From Symsagittifera roscoffensis (lineage: Eukaryota > Xenacoelomorpha > Acoela > Convolutidae): a DNA stretch of 64,000 bases. This document shows positions 9,528 to 19,239 of this stretch, one piece after another. The position numbers and the translations under genes were made by a program. Within the stretch, counting starts at the first letter, position 1; the number at the start of each line of letters is the position of its first letter. The DNA lies in contig NC_087071.1 of the NCBI RefSeq assembly GCF_963678635.1, positions 28,048,130-28,112,129 on the forward strand, read 5' to 3'. The notes under the pieces were generated by a model. That model was not told the origin of the DNA. It did not search any database and worked only from the letters and a program-made list of their open reading frames with translations.

Positions 9528-10661
9528 TTCAAAAAACTATCAAAAATTGCTACCCAACAGTCACAAAGTCAGTCTTCACCGACATCATCCCAAGATAACC
9601 AAACACCACCTTTAACTACTCAAAATCCTCAAACATCTACACGAATTTCTTTTCAAGACAATCCATACACTTTTGAAGAACGGCATGCTCGTTTATCAGA
9701 ACCACTAGAACCAGTTCAACGACAAGCACCTTTAAGCGAACCAACATATAACCTATACCCAACACTACCACAAGAACTAAATAGAATAAGAAATTCTAGT
9801 CAAAACCAAAATACAGTCGAAATAAATAGACAAATTATACATCCTCGACGAAACAGAAATTTTCAAACTCCCCGAGTCCATTTTGATATACCTCAATCCC
9901 CATCACAAAAAACTCCAGAAAACCCCATTGGTATATTACCAGAAACCCCTACGCTTCTTTCACAACGTAGCACCTCAAGCCTACCATCAGATTACTTAGG
10001 TTCAACACCAACATCTGAACAAATACGTGAAAATCCCTTTAACCCCCCAAACCAGGCATCACGACTACCATATTGGACAACACATTCATTTACACAAGGT
10101 GAACCAAATTTAGTCAATGACCCCATAGATATTTCTACGGATACAACAACATCCTCATCACTACCAGAAACATTATCACTACCATCAACACCATCAATAA
10201 GCCAGTTTTCACCACCACCTTTTAACTTAAATTTTCCAAATAATCTCGACGCCAGATATCGAGAACAATCATCAATAAATATTCCTTTAAGACTAGATTG
10301 GAATACATTTACAGCACCTCCACCACTATTTGGACAACATCAAGAAAGTAACCGCCTTCATAACTGGGCACTTAATAGATTACAATATCGCCAAGATATT
10401 CACAACGATATCCGTGATCACAATATTCAAATACTCCAACAAAACAGTTTACAATTAAAGTTTGAAATCACAGTTAAGTTAAATAATATTACCCAACATC
10501 CCTACCCATTAAACCCACCTAACATAACAGCTCAATCACTACCACCACCGTTTATAACTACTGAAGTAATATACAAATACGACAGATATACCAAAAACAC
10601 AATTGGCTACATTACATTTTATAATCCATACTCAGGATTATCATACACATGTATATTCTAA
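9528..10661 (+). CDS. Methionine-free open frame, 377 codons; needs a non-AUG or spliced start
   Basis: This frame is open from 9528 (after TAA 9525-9527) to TAA 10659-10661 and contains no ATG codon in frame. It reads as protein: a Ser/Thr/Pro/Gln-rich N-terminal two thirds (repeated PETPTLLSQ, SLPSDYLGSTPTS-type phrases) and a more ordered C-terminal 120 residues including LRLDWNTFT, an RLQYRQDI helix-like stretch, and the ending YNPYSGLSYTCIF. Element B keeps the same frame (34990-36120), same end and again no Met, with mostly conservative changes and whole-codon indels. It overlaps the env-like start by 13 nt (10649-10661). It may be an exon joined to an upstream ATG, or start at a non-AUG codon. 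No family recognised. Confidence 0.7.
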   Translation, partial: FKKLSKIATQQSQSQSSPTSSQDNQTPPLTTQNPQTSTRISFQDNPYTFEERHARLSEPLEPVQRQAPLSEPTYNLYPTLPQELNRIRNSSQNQNTVEINRQIIHPRRNRNFQTPRVHFDIPQSPSQKTPENPIGILPETPTLLSQRSTSSLPSDYLGSTPTSEQIRENPFNPPNQASRLPYWTTHSFTQGEPNLVNDPIDISTDTTTSSSLPETLSLPSTPSISQFSPPPFNLNFPNNLDARYREQSSINIPLRLDWNTFTAPPPLFGQHQESNRLHNWALNRLQYRQDIHNDIRDHNIQILQQNSLQLKFEITVKLNNITQHPYPLNPPNITAQSLPPPFITTEVIYKYDRYTKNTIGYITFYNPYSGLSYTCIF

Positions 10662-13266
10662 AATTATTAATTTTTCTCCAACTCCTTTTTCTAGTAATCT
10701 CAAATCAAAACATAAACCCTTCCCCTCGTACAGGACCACAAGATTTACTAGTAACACATTACGATTGTGAAGAAAATGAACAAAAAACACTACATAAATA
10801 TGCAATAAATCAAGTATCACAATGTGAAACAGAACCACAAGCTATAGAAACCACAGATGTAATAGCAACACTCTATTCAAAAGCCCGAGCAACAACAGTT
10901 ACAGGTTATAAATTCACAGCAAAATTTTCCGAAAAGAAAGTACATTGTTCACAAGTCTCAAACGGAAACAAAAACCGACTTGACCATGAATCATTCTATC
11001 AAAGTAATATAGAACGTCTTTTACATCTCAATTCCGACGATTGTAAAAATGAATTACTTAGACTAAACATCACACAAAATAAAAACTCCCAAAGAAAGTT
11101 AGTTAATTTTCAAGTTTTTCCAGACTCTGTACATCAATCACAACTTGAAAGACACCAAGGACATATAAAACTAGACGAAAAATACCCGTATAACGGCGCA
11201 CACGGACGATTAACCTATGACCTACACGATAAACATTGGATACCACACATTGGTATAAATGACCCATCAAACTGCAAAGCAGACACAAAAATAAAGGATA
11301 CCAAGAAATAATGTTTTTCGATTGGAAAATACAACTCGAAAAAATACAACTAACACGAGATTTATCAGATAATACAATGATCTATCAAGGAATCCGATTA
11401 CCTTGTAAAAATGATCAAGGTTATTGCGACCCTACAACGAGAACACAAGCAACAATTGTTTGGTTCCCCGAAGATACATGTACAACATTTCAAGTAGCAA
11501 AAATACACGCTCGTATGATAAAATTTCACGAAAAATATTTTATACAATCAATTCCATATGAACAAGTAAACCCATCACGAAAACTAAGTTCTAATTTTAG
11601 AAACATAGACAATATAGAAAATAAATTGACACGTTTTCAAATATATCAAGAAACAGAACTTGCATGTAAATACAGGAATCCACTTCACAGAACACAATAC
11701 TCTGAAATATTAGTTGAATACGAAAAAGGATTCGACATGACCACTGGAAAAATAAAAATCGACCCATATGCCACAGGTCATCCTCTAAACGAAGGAACAT
11801 CCTATATACCAGTTAAATTTGAAAAAAGCAACGGACAACCTGGTGGACATCTAAAACCCCATGACACCAGAAGCACACGCTTACAAGAATTATCACTAAT
11901 GAATACTACATATTTCGGTAATATCCACTATGATATTCATTTAGATATGAAACTAGATTATACAATTAGCCGAATTTTTCAAGAAATGTCACTCTCCGAA
12001 TTAGAAACACTACACCAACTATGCGAATTAGAACGAACACAAATATTACAATCACTTGCACTAGCAGTATTAAAAATACCCTATGCAGGATACTTATTAT
12101 CTGGAAATAGATCAAATTTTTTAGACTATGAAGGAAACATCTTATGGTTTTATACTTGTACTAAAAAAGTATCACCACTATACGTTTTTGAAGATAAACG
12201 ATGTTATAAAAGAATCCCTATCTTTTATAAGAATAAAGTACATTTCGTGGATACACTTTCACGAAGAACCTATTTCTGGGATACCGCAGTCCCATGTGGA
12301 TCAGAAAACAGCCACAATGTAGTACAACTAAACCCTGATGAAAATAAATATTATCTTCTCACTCCATATCCCACATTAATGCAATCACTCAAAAAATTTT
12401 CACCAGAAAGCATTCGCGCTATTGCTCGAAACCCAAATATAGACTTACAATCAATAGGAATCTATTCAAAATCAGATATTCAACATCACATTAGAACACA
12501 ACAATTCCAAGAATTATTAACACAAATGGACACTATACAAAGACAATCAATAGACCAAAATTTACGCAAACTTGCAGAAACAGCAGGATTTGCCGATATC
12601 TACACGCAAGACTATAGCGGATATTTTAAAGACATTAAAGATTATATATATCTAAACGGTGAAAAATACCGTCCCCAAGATATATCACCAATTAACATTT
12701 TTAGCTTTGTTACACTCAAAAATGAGATCCTCGATTTTCTAGGATGGCCCTACTACATCTTAGAAAAATTGACTATTTTATACGCAATGTTTAACTTTAT
12801 TGGATTTCTTTTCTCACTTTTAAAAGGAATCTACAACACATGTGCTATACACACACAAGTAAACAGACAAGCAAGCGTAGCACGCATACTCTTTGCAGGA
12901 TTTTTTGGAATCTTTTCTACTTCTATAAACAAAATTCTTTTAGACGCACAAATAAAAGAATATAACACAAAAATAGCAACACGACAAAATACATACGACG
13001 AAGAACATAACAATGTAGACATAACGCCAACGGCACCACAATTACCACCCCTACCAAATAACCATCCACTATCCCTAGTCCCACGAAATTTTCGAAATTT
13101 AGCCATCACACATAATCCAAATTTTCGACTCACCACATCACAAAGTCCCATCCAACATATAATAACACACCAGTCACAAGATGATAATACTTATGAACAA
13201 ATTATTGAACAACCCCATACCACCGCTTTTCAGTCTCAAAATAATCATTTTTTTAGCCCACGATGA
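10649..13266 (+). pseudogene. env: Env-like membrane glycoprotein gene, broken by one frameshift
   Basis: The first part (10649-11311, 220 aa) and second part (11311-13266, 651 aa) are two frames of one gene that is intact in element B (36108-38723, 871 aa). The break is one fewer A in an A-run near 11287-11291 compared with the six As of B. The first part has a signal peptide and Cys-rich ectodomain. The second keeps the rest of the ectodomain, two C-terminal hydrophobic segments and a Pro/Gln-rich tail. The frame overlaps the preceding methionine-free ORF by 13 nt and the following ORF by ATGA (13263-13266). Few other lesions are visible, so loss of function looks recent. Confidence 0.85.
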
Positions 13267-15068
13267 GCCGCCAACTTGGATCACTACACCGATCAAATTC
13301 CCACCCAACCAATCTTACCTCTCCAATCCCAATAATACCACTTTTTGCTTTTCCGCCACCCGATTTTCCATCTAGTAATGTAACATCAGGCATGAATTCC
13401 GACACTAATTCACACATCTCAGTTTTATATTCCATCTCACAACTCAATAACCCGAATATTGAAACCCCCGATGAATTTGCCGACTCAGAACCATCTCCAT
13501 CCAATAATTTTCATAACTCTTCTAATTTTTCTCAACCCCCTTTTCAACCCATATTATCCAATAACCCTGACCCCATCACTCCCACACCCTCTTATGCTTC
13601 CCAAGTTACCCCAACCTACTCCTCATACCATTCTGACCAATCATCTCATTCTCCAGACACTCCCCGAATCTCCCCAGAGCTAGATAATTTTATTACCCTT
13701 CAACAACAACCCTACCACCTTAATACCCCAACCATAAACCAAATCTCCTCCACAATAAATTCATCCAACCCCCCTACCCCTACACCCTCTTCAAATTATA
13801 CTGAATCATTAGCACCATCATCCACATCAACTGAATCTTCACTCAACACTAATAGAGCTTACCGCACTTTTAAAAGAAAGTTCCCCAACCATCCTTTCCC
13901 AGCAAAACCAGGAACAGCCCGTGAATACATCAACCACCCCAAGCATACTAACACAAAAGAATTTTTAGCCATCACCTTACCCTCATTCCCACAATACACC
14001 TTAAACACCCCCCACGACACTAACGAAACACGCAACTTCGTAGATGAATACGTTTTAATGCCCACTCTCTCTTGGACCTCATATTATCATTTCACTAACC
14101 CTCTTTGCTTACCTTTATCTAACACTCACATCGATATAGAGCGAAATACGGACATGCTATATCGACTCACTACACCACTAACACCTAGACAATTTACTTA
14201 CGTTGGATATAAAAAATCACTAAAAACACACACTGCACCTAGAGCTAACGAATATACACTCGAATACTATGATCACAACATCATCAGAGCTAACCAAGAT
14301 CAATTCTTAGACGACGATCGCTTCGCTAATCCACAAATTACCGAGAAATTTTTCATCAAGACACCATATACATTCACACTAAACATCTTCGACCGAAAGT
14401 TTGATCACATTTTTTCAGAAGCACTAACAGACACACAAGCATACGAAAGTTTCAAAGAACGCTTCCAAATATTTTCACTAACCTTTCATTTCCTTGCACC
14501 ACACGAAAGAGATTTACACTGCTCACACGATATTATGTTGCGCACTAAACAAACCCACACATATAGTTATTATCGCTTCATCCAAAATCACTTTGACCTA
14601 CACACACCCTCTAGACAACCACACCATCGTTTTCAATTCATTAATTCCAAATACACTTCACCATTTTTCCTAAATTTCACATATTGTATTAAAGACACTA
14701 ACCTCCATGGTATTCTTCGTAATTATGACCCCATAACCCAAATGTACATCTTCTGTCCCATCACCAAGACCTTCAACGCCGAAGAATCCCGACCCTTCCT
14801 TATCCCGCACGAGTTTGTACAACCCATAGAAATCCCAATTTTAGAATTCATCCACAACACTAAATTCAATCACAAATTATATAATCTAATCCAAAACACA
14901 CCTTATGAGTTTGCAGTTGGCACTGAAGAACTAACCACTATTAAGGCACTTCAATTGCTTTGGCCACTGCTTCAGACTAAAAATATCATCCGCATCTTAG
15001 CTAAACTACTAACAACTTCAGAACTAATTCACGACATCTTCCCCCACGGTTTTTTCCCCGACGACTAA
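13263..15068 (+). CDS. Unknown 601-aa protein, last gene of element A
   Basis: The start codon overlaps the env stop as ATGA. Residues 1 to about 200 are Pro/Ser/Thr/Asn-rich and probably disordered. After a basic FKRKFPNHPFPAKPGTAREYI segment (about 200-220) the rest looks globular, with many aromatic and charged residues and the phrases TNLHGILRNYDPITQMYIFCP and PHEFVQPIEIPILEFIH. I see no signal peptide or clear membrane span. Element B has a 602-aa homologue (38720-40528) that is nearly identical through the C-terminal domain and more variable in the disordered part, the pattern expected of selection on protein. I recognise no family. The stop is followed after three nucleotides by a strong splice donor. 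Confidence 0.75.
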   Translation: MSRQLGSLHRSNSHPTNLTSPIPIIPLFAFPPPDFPSSNVTSGMNSDTNSHISVLYSISQLNNPNIETPDEFADSEPSPSNNFHNSSNFSQPPFQPILSNNPDPITPTPSYASQVTPTYSSYHSDQSSHSPDTPRISPELDNFITLQQQPYHLNTPTINQISSTINSSNPPTPTPSSNYTESLAPSSTSTESSLNTNRAYRTFKRKFPNHPFPAKPGTAREYINHPKHTNTKEFLAITLPSFPQYTLNTPHDTNETRNFVDEYVLMPTLSWTSYYHFTNPLCLPLSNTHIDIERNTDMLYRLTTPLTPRQFTYVGYKKSLKTHTAPRANEYTLEYYDHNIIRANQDQFLDDDRFANPQITEKFFIKTPYTFTLNIFDRKFDHIFSEALTDTQAYESFKERFQIFSLTFHFLAPHERDLHCSHDIMLRTKQTHTYSYYRFIQNHFDLHTPSRQPHHRFQFINSKYTSPFFLNFTYCIKDTNLHGILRNYDPITQMYIFCPITKTFNAEESRPFLIPHEFVQPIEIPILEFIHNTKFNHKLYNLIQNTPYEFAVGTEELTTIKALQLLWPLLQTKNIIRILAKLLTTSELIHDIFPHGFFPDD

Positions 15069-15071
15069 CAG

Positions 15072-15150
15072 GTAAGTATGAATTAAATGAATATTACTAA
15101 CTAATTAAAATATTAAAAAACTCACCATACTTTATTCATGTTTTCTTTAG
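15072..15150 (+). other. Small intron directly after the last stop codon (79 nt)
   Basis: TAA of the last ORF is followed by CAG|GTAAGT, a consensus 5' splice site. TACTAAC (15095-15101) is a perfect branch-point match, and the acceptor is TTTTCTTTAG at 15141-15150. Element B keeps donor, position and acceptor (40532-40611). The junction would lie three nucleotides after the stop, so it should not mark the transcript for decay. An unspliced genomic RNA must also be packaged, implying partial or regulated splicing. Confidence 0.6.
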
Positions 15151-16686
15151 ATTTTTAGCCTTCATCCGACGATCACCTACAAAAACCACAAAAAACAAAT
15201 AAAGATCGCAAATTTCATCAAACAGATTTCAACAAATTCTATTAATCTCTTACACTTATAAATTTATAAATTTAATACCAATGCAGTAAATTCATTTCTA
15301 AAAATTCCCCCCACAAGCAGTAAATCTAATTATAATGAAAATTTGTAACTTAAAATTCCCCCATAACTAGCAGTAAATTTCCAAATACTATGCAGTAAAT
15401 TAATAAAATGCAATTGCAGTACTAACCTTTTGATATTTTCATTCATTCGCACAGAAATTCTATCCACACTCGCACAGCTCGCCCACGAAGAATTGTTTAA
15501 AATAATGAATTTCAGTTTCAAGTTTTCACACTCAACAACTCTAACATATAATAACATGTTTCAAATTTTCCTTTAACCCGGTTGGAAAGGAATCATATAT
15601 TAAACAAAACTAACCAACGCAGCTTACTAAATACCACAAATCATAGAATAACAGCATGACTAAGAAAAGGAAACCAACGGTACCCAAACCGGATTAACCC
15701 AGTTTAAAACTGGATAATTTATTCTTTTGAAGACTATTACAAAGTCTTAGAAAGAAATAATAAAACACAAAAAAGTCGAAAGACAAACCCATACCACAAA
15801 CAATTTGATTTTTGAAAAAAGGACACAACCAACAAAACATAAGAAAAACCACAACAAACCCAACATAAAACGTTGTCACATAACAGGACCCCTCACAAAA
15901 ACCGCATGAAATCATACTCCCACTCCTGGCCTAACCCACCAGGAAGGACGTCCTGAGCATGCTCTATAGCCGGCCTAACCCACCGTGCTACACCCACGCT
16001 TTGTGACCACACCTCTATTTTTAATAAGAGCTACTCAAGTGTGAGTAACTCTTCAAAATAACCGAACTAAAACAAAAAGCTTTTGTGAAAACAACTAACT
16101 AAAATCATTATTAAAAAATATTAAACTAATAAAAGTTTTATAAAATGTAAAATCACATGATGCAATATATAGATCAGAATACAACACCAAGGACGAACAT
16201 CAAAAGACAAGACGACCCCACTACACTCGAGAGAGAATGACCAACTACAATCGATATGCCGCTCACAATCACAACTCAAAGGATTTAGAGTACGACTTGA
16301 CCTCGCAGAAAAGGACTTCATTGAACTAGACCAATGACCACCTCGATGACCCAAGTGTACGTACAGATCCGAGTAACCAGGCATCCCCTCCACGCACAAT
16401 CTCCACGCCATTCCCAAACTAGATCATACACAAGAGAAGTTCTCCACGAAGAACAGAAAAACCTGACATAGCCAACCATTCTGAAATCAGATTTGAGTTT
16501 GTTGCGAAGACTTAGTCGTTGTCACTAGAAGACACAACGTCTTATGTCTCTAACTCCAGCTTCCTGGAACTTCTTTAACAAAAAGAAAACAGAAGAAATA
16601 AGATGTTCGCCAAACACCAACTTCCATCATCCATCCTTCGAATTGCAGAAGAACTATTCTAAAAAACTCTGTAAAACCCGGATGGG
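15151..16686 (+). other. 3' untranslated tail of element A
   Basis: No credible gene is seen in this 1.5-kb stretch. It is conserved in B (40612-42127). Visible elements: several GCAGTAAAT copies at about 15280-15420; a palindromic CCAGTTTAAAACTGG around 15700-15715; a comparatively GC-rich block at 15930-16010 with GGCCTAACCCACC twice; a hairpin GAGCTACTCA-AGTG-TGAGTAACTC near 16027-16050. The interrupted purine tract GTAAAACCCGGATGGG just before 16687 is the candidate plus-strand primer. Cis-acting RNA roles are inference. Confidence 0.55.
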
Positions 16687-17096
16687 TGGAACCTGATCTA
16701 AACTACATTTTATGATTGGATAAATTAAATGTTTTACCAATGTAAAGTATTTAATATTAACCAATCATGATCCATCTAACTAACAACCCACTTATTTGTA
16801 AGTGCTGAAGTTACTTGTAATTTCAGCACCAGAGAGATTTGAATTTAACTTAGAAATTAGTTGGACTCTCCCGAGCACTTCAGCAGCCGCAATAAACCAG
16901 TATACCCTAGATCTATTGAGCCTAGCAGAGACTAGTTAAACAACCTGAGACTAGATAGTATAAGAGTAAGATTAGGATCGGTATTAGACTAAGAAGTTGC
17001 ACGAATCTATCCGGCCGAAAATAAGATAGCGTGACGAGCAGACGGTGTACCCTATCCGAAATTACTCTATGAGTTAACCAACTCGGACATAACTCA
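16687..17096 (+). repeat. 3' LTR of element A (410 bp)
   Basis: It begins TGGAACCTGATC and ends ATAACTCA, with the TG...CA ends of retroviral-type LTRs. It aligns over its full length with both B LTRs at equal length but with visibly more substitutions. It contains the near-perfect hairpin at 16802-16829 and AATAAA at 16891-16896 as a likely poly(A) signal. The next bases, CTAG, would be the right copy of a 4-bp target duplication; the left copy is outside the window. Confidence 0.9.
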
Positions 17097-17684
17097 CTAG
17101 GGTCAATTATGGCAGCCATACTACTGAGCAGCTATTTGTGCAACACGAATCATGGCATTATTAGCAACTTTCTTGTTTTTGCGAAATGTTTAAATGGTTC
17201 AAGAGAGTATTATAAAGTTGAGGGAGGATTACACATCAATTTTTTTTGAAAAAATAGTGTTTTGCTTTCCGGTCAGTTCAAAAATTCAAAGCTGCTGTCC
17301 AGAATTAATCGACCTCTGCTATCACCAAATATAAGTTTCTCATTAATTAATTCTGTAGTTTCAGCGTAATTCTTGATTAATTAAACAAAGCCAAAATGAC
17401 CCATTTTGGTATAAAAATTTGGTCGAGAGTTTTGGAGAAAAAATGCACCATATTGATTTCGTGAAGTTCTAAGCAACTCTTGACTTCGAGGGAGGTTTAG
17501 ATAACATTTGTTTTGAAAAATAGTGTTTTGCTTTTGCGTCAGTTCAAAAAAATAAAGAGACTTATCGAAAAAAATTTGAAAAAACTCTTTAATACTATAT
17601 TAATACTAAAATGTTTAAAAACAGATTAATACATAAAATTTGCGAAAACTTTCCGCATTTAAAAAAAGTCCTTCTCTGTAAGTA
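17097..17684. other. Host intergenic or intronic DNA
   Basis: AT-rich sequence between element A and host exon 6. An imperfect direct repeat is visible: a block with GAGGGAGG, then GAAAAAATAGTGTTTTGCTTT and a GTCAGTTCAAAAA end at about 17219-17290, repeated at about 17488-17555. No gene seen. Confidence 0.5.
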
Positions 17685-17889
17685 TCAAGAAAATTCTGGA
17701 TTTGCCTCTGACCTGAATGGTACAGTGAGTGCTGCCATGATGACTAGTCCGATGACCTTGACATAGTATGAGTCATGGAAGGAGGGTGCGTACTCTGCCC
17801 CTTCGGGGGGCTCAAATAGGTAGCAGAAGAGGATGGGGAGGGAACCACTGACCCACATGATCAGATAACACACTCGCTTGCCAGGGTCC
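17685..17889 (-). CDS. Host transporter exon 6 (last exon seen)
   Basis: On the minus strand an acceptor CTGTTTAG precedes codons reading DPGKRVCYLIMWVSGSLPIL, then a short acidic loop and another hydrophobic stretch (VIGLVIMAALTV). It takes one nucleotide to complete the codon left by exon 5 (phase 2), which supports the join across the element B insertion. The frame runs to TGA at 17685-17687 (complement). A donor-like CAG|GTCAGA inside it, near 17713, could instead splice to a further exon beyond element A. Codon use is GC-richer than in the retroelements, as expected for a host gene. Confidence 0.65.
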
Positions 17890-18508
17890 CTAAACAGAAA
17901 CAGTAGTTTTTTTTTGCATCCTAGAGTTTTGATGCAAAGCTCCGATATGATGTTATGATCAAATGAATGAGAACTGCTTCGGCTGTTCTTTGCAACAGAC
18001 AGCTTAGCCTTAAATGCTTGCTTAAAATTTGCATTTTTTCGTTCGACTATACTGAGCTGATTTAAATTATCAGGAAGAAACGCATGAAAATTGGCTTTTA
18101 AAATGCGTTTTTCTCAAATTTGGTTGACATTATTTGAAAAATATGAAAACTGGCTAAAAGTTTTTAGCAGAATTAATATACTGCAATTAGATTTACAAAG
18201 TTATGGTCCAAAATTTTATCCAAAAAAACGGATCATTTTTGACATTTCTGAACCATAAAAAAACTATTCTTAAACTGATGGATCAATTAGTGACAAAACT
18301 ATATATCAAAGTGAGCATCTTACGTAGCCCAACAAAAATTTAAGAGGAGTATAGGATCAAGTTAACATCCTCCTCCCCCAATAGACCAAGTTAAGATCCA
18401 CCACCCCAGCGTTGAATTTAAATTAATTTTGATAAGCGCTGCATGTAAAATGCTCTATTCTGATTGGCTGAAAATTCGAACTCAGAACCAAGTTAACATC
18501 CTCCCCCC
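17890..18508. other. Host intron, left part, ending at the element B insertion site
   Basis: No gene seen. From 18354 it contains three copies of a CAAGTTAACATCCTCC-type phrase (near 18358, 18394 and 18490). The last one is the left arm of the palindrome that element B interrupts. Confidence 0.55.
18485..18508 (+). repeat. Left arm of the palindromic target of element B
   Basis: The sequence AACCAAGTTAACATCC, followed by a C-rich run, abuts the 5' LTR. Its inverse complement, a G-rich run followed by GGATGTTAACTTGGTCC, starts about 17 nt beyond the 3' LTR (42555-42581). Before insertion the two arms formed a hairpin or a small inverted-repeat transposon. Confidence 0.6.
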
Positions 18509-18918
18509 TGGAATCTGATCTAAACTACATTTTATGATTGGATAAATTAGATATTTTACCAATGTAAAGTATTTAATATTAACCAATCATGATCCATCTG
18601 ACTAACAATCCACTTATTTGTAAGTGCTGAAATTACTTGTAATTTCAGCACCAGAGAGATTTGAATTTAACTTAGAAATTAGTTGACTCTCCAAGAAGAC
18701 TTCAGCAGCCGCAATAAACCAGTATACCCTAGATCTATTGAGCCTAGCAGAGACTAGTTAAACAACCTGAGACTAGATAGTATAAGAGTAAGATTAGGAT
18801 TGGTATTAGACTAAGAAGTTGCACGAATCTATCCGGCCGAAAATAAGATAGCGTGACGAGCAGACGGTGTACCCTATCCGAAATTACTCTATGAGTTATA
18901 CACATCGGTCCTAACTCA
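18509..18918 (+). repeat. 5' LTR of element B (410 bp)
   Basis: It starts TGGAATCTGATC and ends CCTAACTCA. It matches the 3' LTR (42128-42537) except at position 6 (T/C) and in ACATCGG versus ACACCGG. AATAAA at 18713-18718 is the likely poly(A) signal of the R region. The near-identity of the LTRs points to a recent insertion. Confidence 0.95.
18624..18651 (+). promoter_or_regulatory. Perfect 13-bp hairpin inside the LTR
   Basis: GTGCTGAAATTAC, a 2-nt TT spacer and GTAATTTCAGCAC form a perfect inverted repeat. It is identical at 42243-42270. In element A (16802-16829) one base differs. It could be a DNA binding site for a dimeric factor or an RNA stem; the sequence alone does not decide. Confidence 0.65.
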
Positions 18919-18920
18919 TC

Positions 18921-18938
18921 TGGTGCGACCATAAGTCT
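18921..18938 (+). promoter_or_regulatory. Primer binding site of element B
   Basis: TGGTGCGACCATAAGTCT starts two nucleotides after the LTR, and TGG pairs with the CCA end of a tRNA. Element C has the same first ten bases at its PBS (54543). The tRNA species cannot be named without the host tRNA set. Confidence 0.75.
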
Positions 18939-19005
18939 CGAACAAGACCTTAATAGCTTAGAATTAACCAAAAATAGATTAGAATTTAGACAAAACATTT
19001 TTAAA

Positions 19006-19239
19006 ATGTTACACGACGATAATTTAATCGAAATGTCTCTACGACTCAATAGATCAAAGCCAATATTCCGAACGATAAGAGAACTACCCGGAATTGCAAG
19101 AAGACCTCGAACCAGAGACGACATACGACAAAGTAGAAACTTACCATATAGTTATATGATAGTTCGGCAAAAGCCAACACAAACTTTTGTATTTAAAATA
19201 CTACTAGCAATGAATTTAGATTTTCATTTGCAAACATAA
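19006..19239 (+). CDS. Leader ORF (77 aa), hypothetical
   Basis: A frame open from 18895 passes through the LTR end and PBS. Its first ATG is at 19006 and its stop at 19237-19239. The translation is rich in Arg, Asp, Leu and Ile (MLHDDNLIEMSLRLNRSKPI at the start, then an Arg-rich GIARRPRTRDDIRQ segment) and looks protein-like. The corresponding part of element A is outside the window, so conservation cannot be tested. It could be a small peptide gene, a coding first exon or chance. Short ORFs in leaders often control downstream translation. Confidence 0.35.
   Translation: MLHDDNLIEMSLRLNRSKPIFRTIRELPGIARRPRTRDDIRQSRNLPYSYMIVRQKPTQTFVFKILLAMNLDFHLQT

Larger units (their letters stand above)
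1..17096 (+). mobile_element. Element A: giant Ty3/gypsy-type LTR retroelement, 5'-truncated by the window edge
   Basis: This is the 3' part of a plus-strand LTR retroelement. Its 5' LTR, PBS and leader lie left of the window. It contains the end of ORF0, an uninterrupted gag-pol, two small hydrophobic ORFs, a methionine-free frame, an env-like gene with one frameshift, a 601-aa ORF, an intron-containing tail and a 410-bp 3' LTR. Element B at 18509-42537 has the same layout, which lets each boundary be checked. A continues into host DNA at 17097. With intact pol and a single env frameshift it is younger or less damaged in pol than B. The plus strand is strikingly rich in A and poor in G. Family assignment follows the order RT-RNase H-integrase and a GPY/F-like C-terminal module. 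Confidence 0.9.

Noticed and set aside
13263-15068. Calling the 601-aa ORF a second envelope or a protease
   Set aside because: No signal peptide, membrane span or catalytic motif was found, so no function is assigned.
15694-16417. Minus-strand frames in the 3' tail of A (73 and 98 codons), partly repeated in B
   Set aside because: They are rich in Cys/Phe/Trp as expected from antisense A-rich DNA and their ends differ between copies.
17895-18350. A further host exon left of element B
   Set aside because: No open stretch with splice signals in the phase needed was found.
18744-19124. 126-codon minus-strand frame across the B 5' LTR and leader
   Set aside because: The LTR part recurs in the other LTR copies with different continuations, so it is a by-product of LTR sequence.
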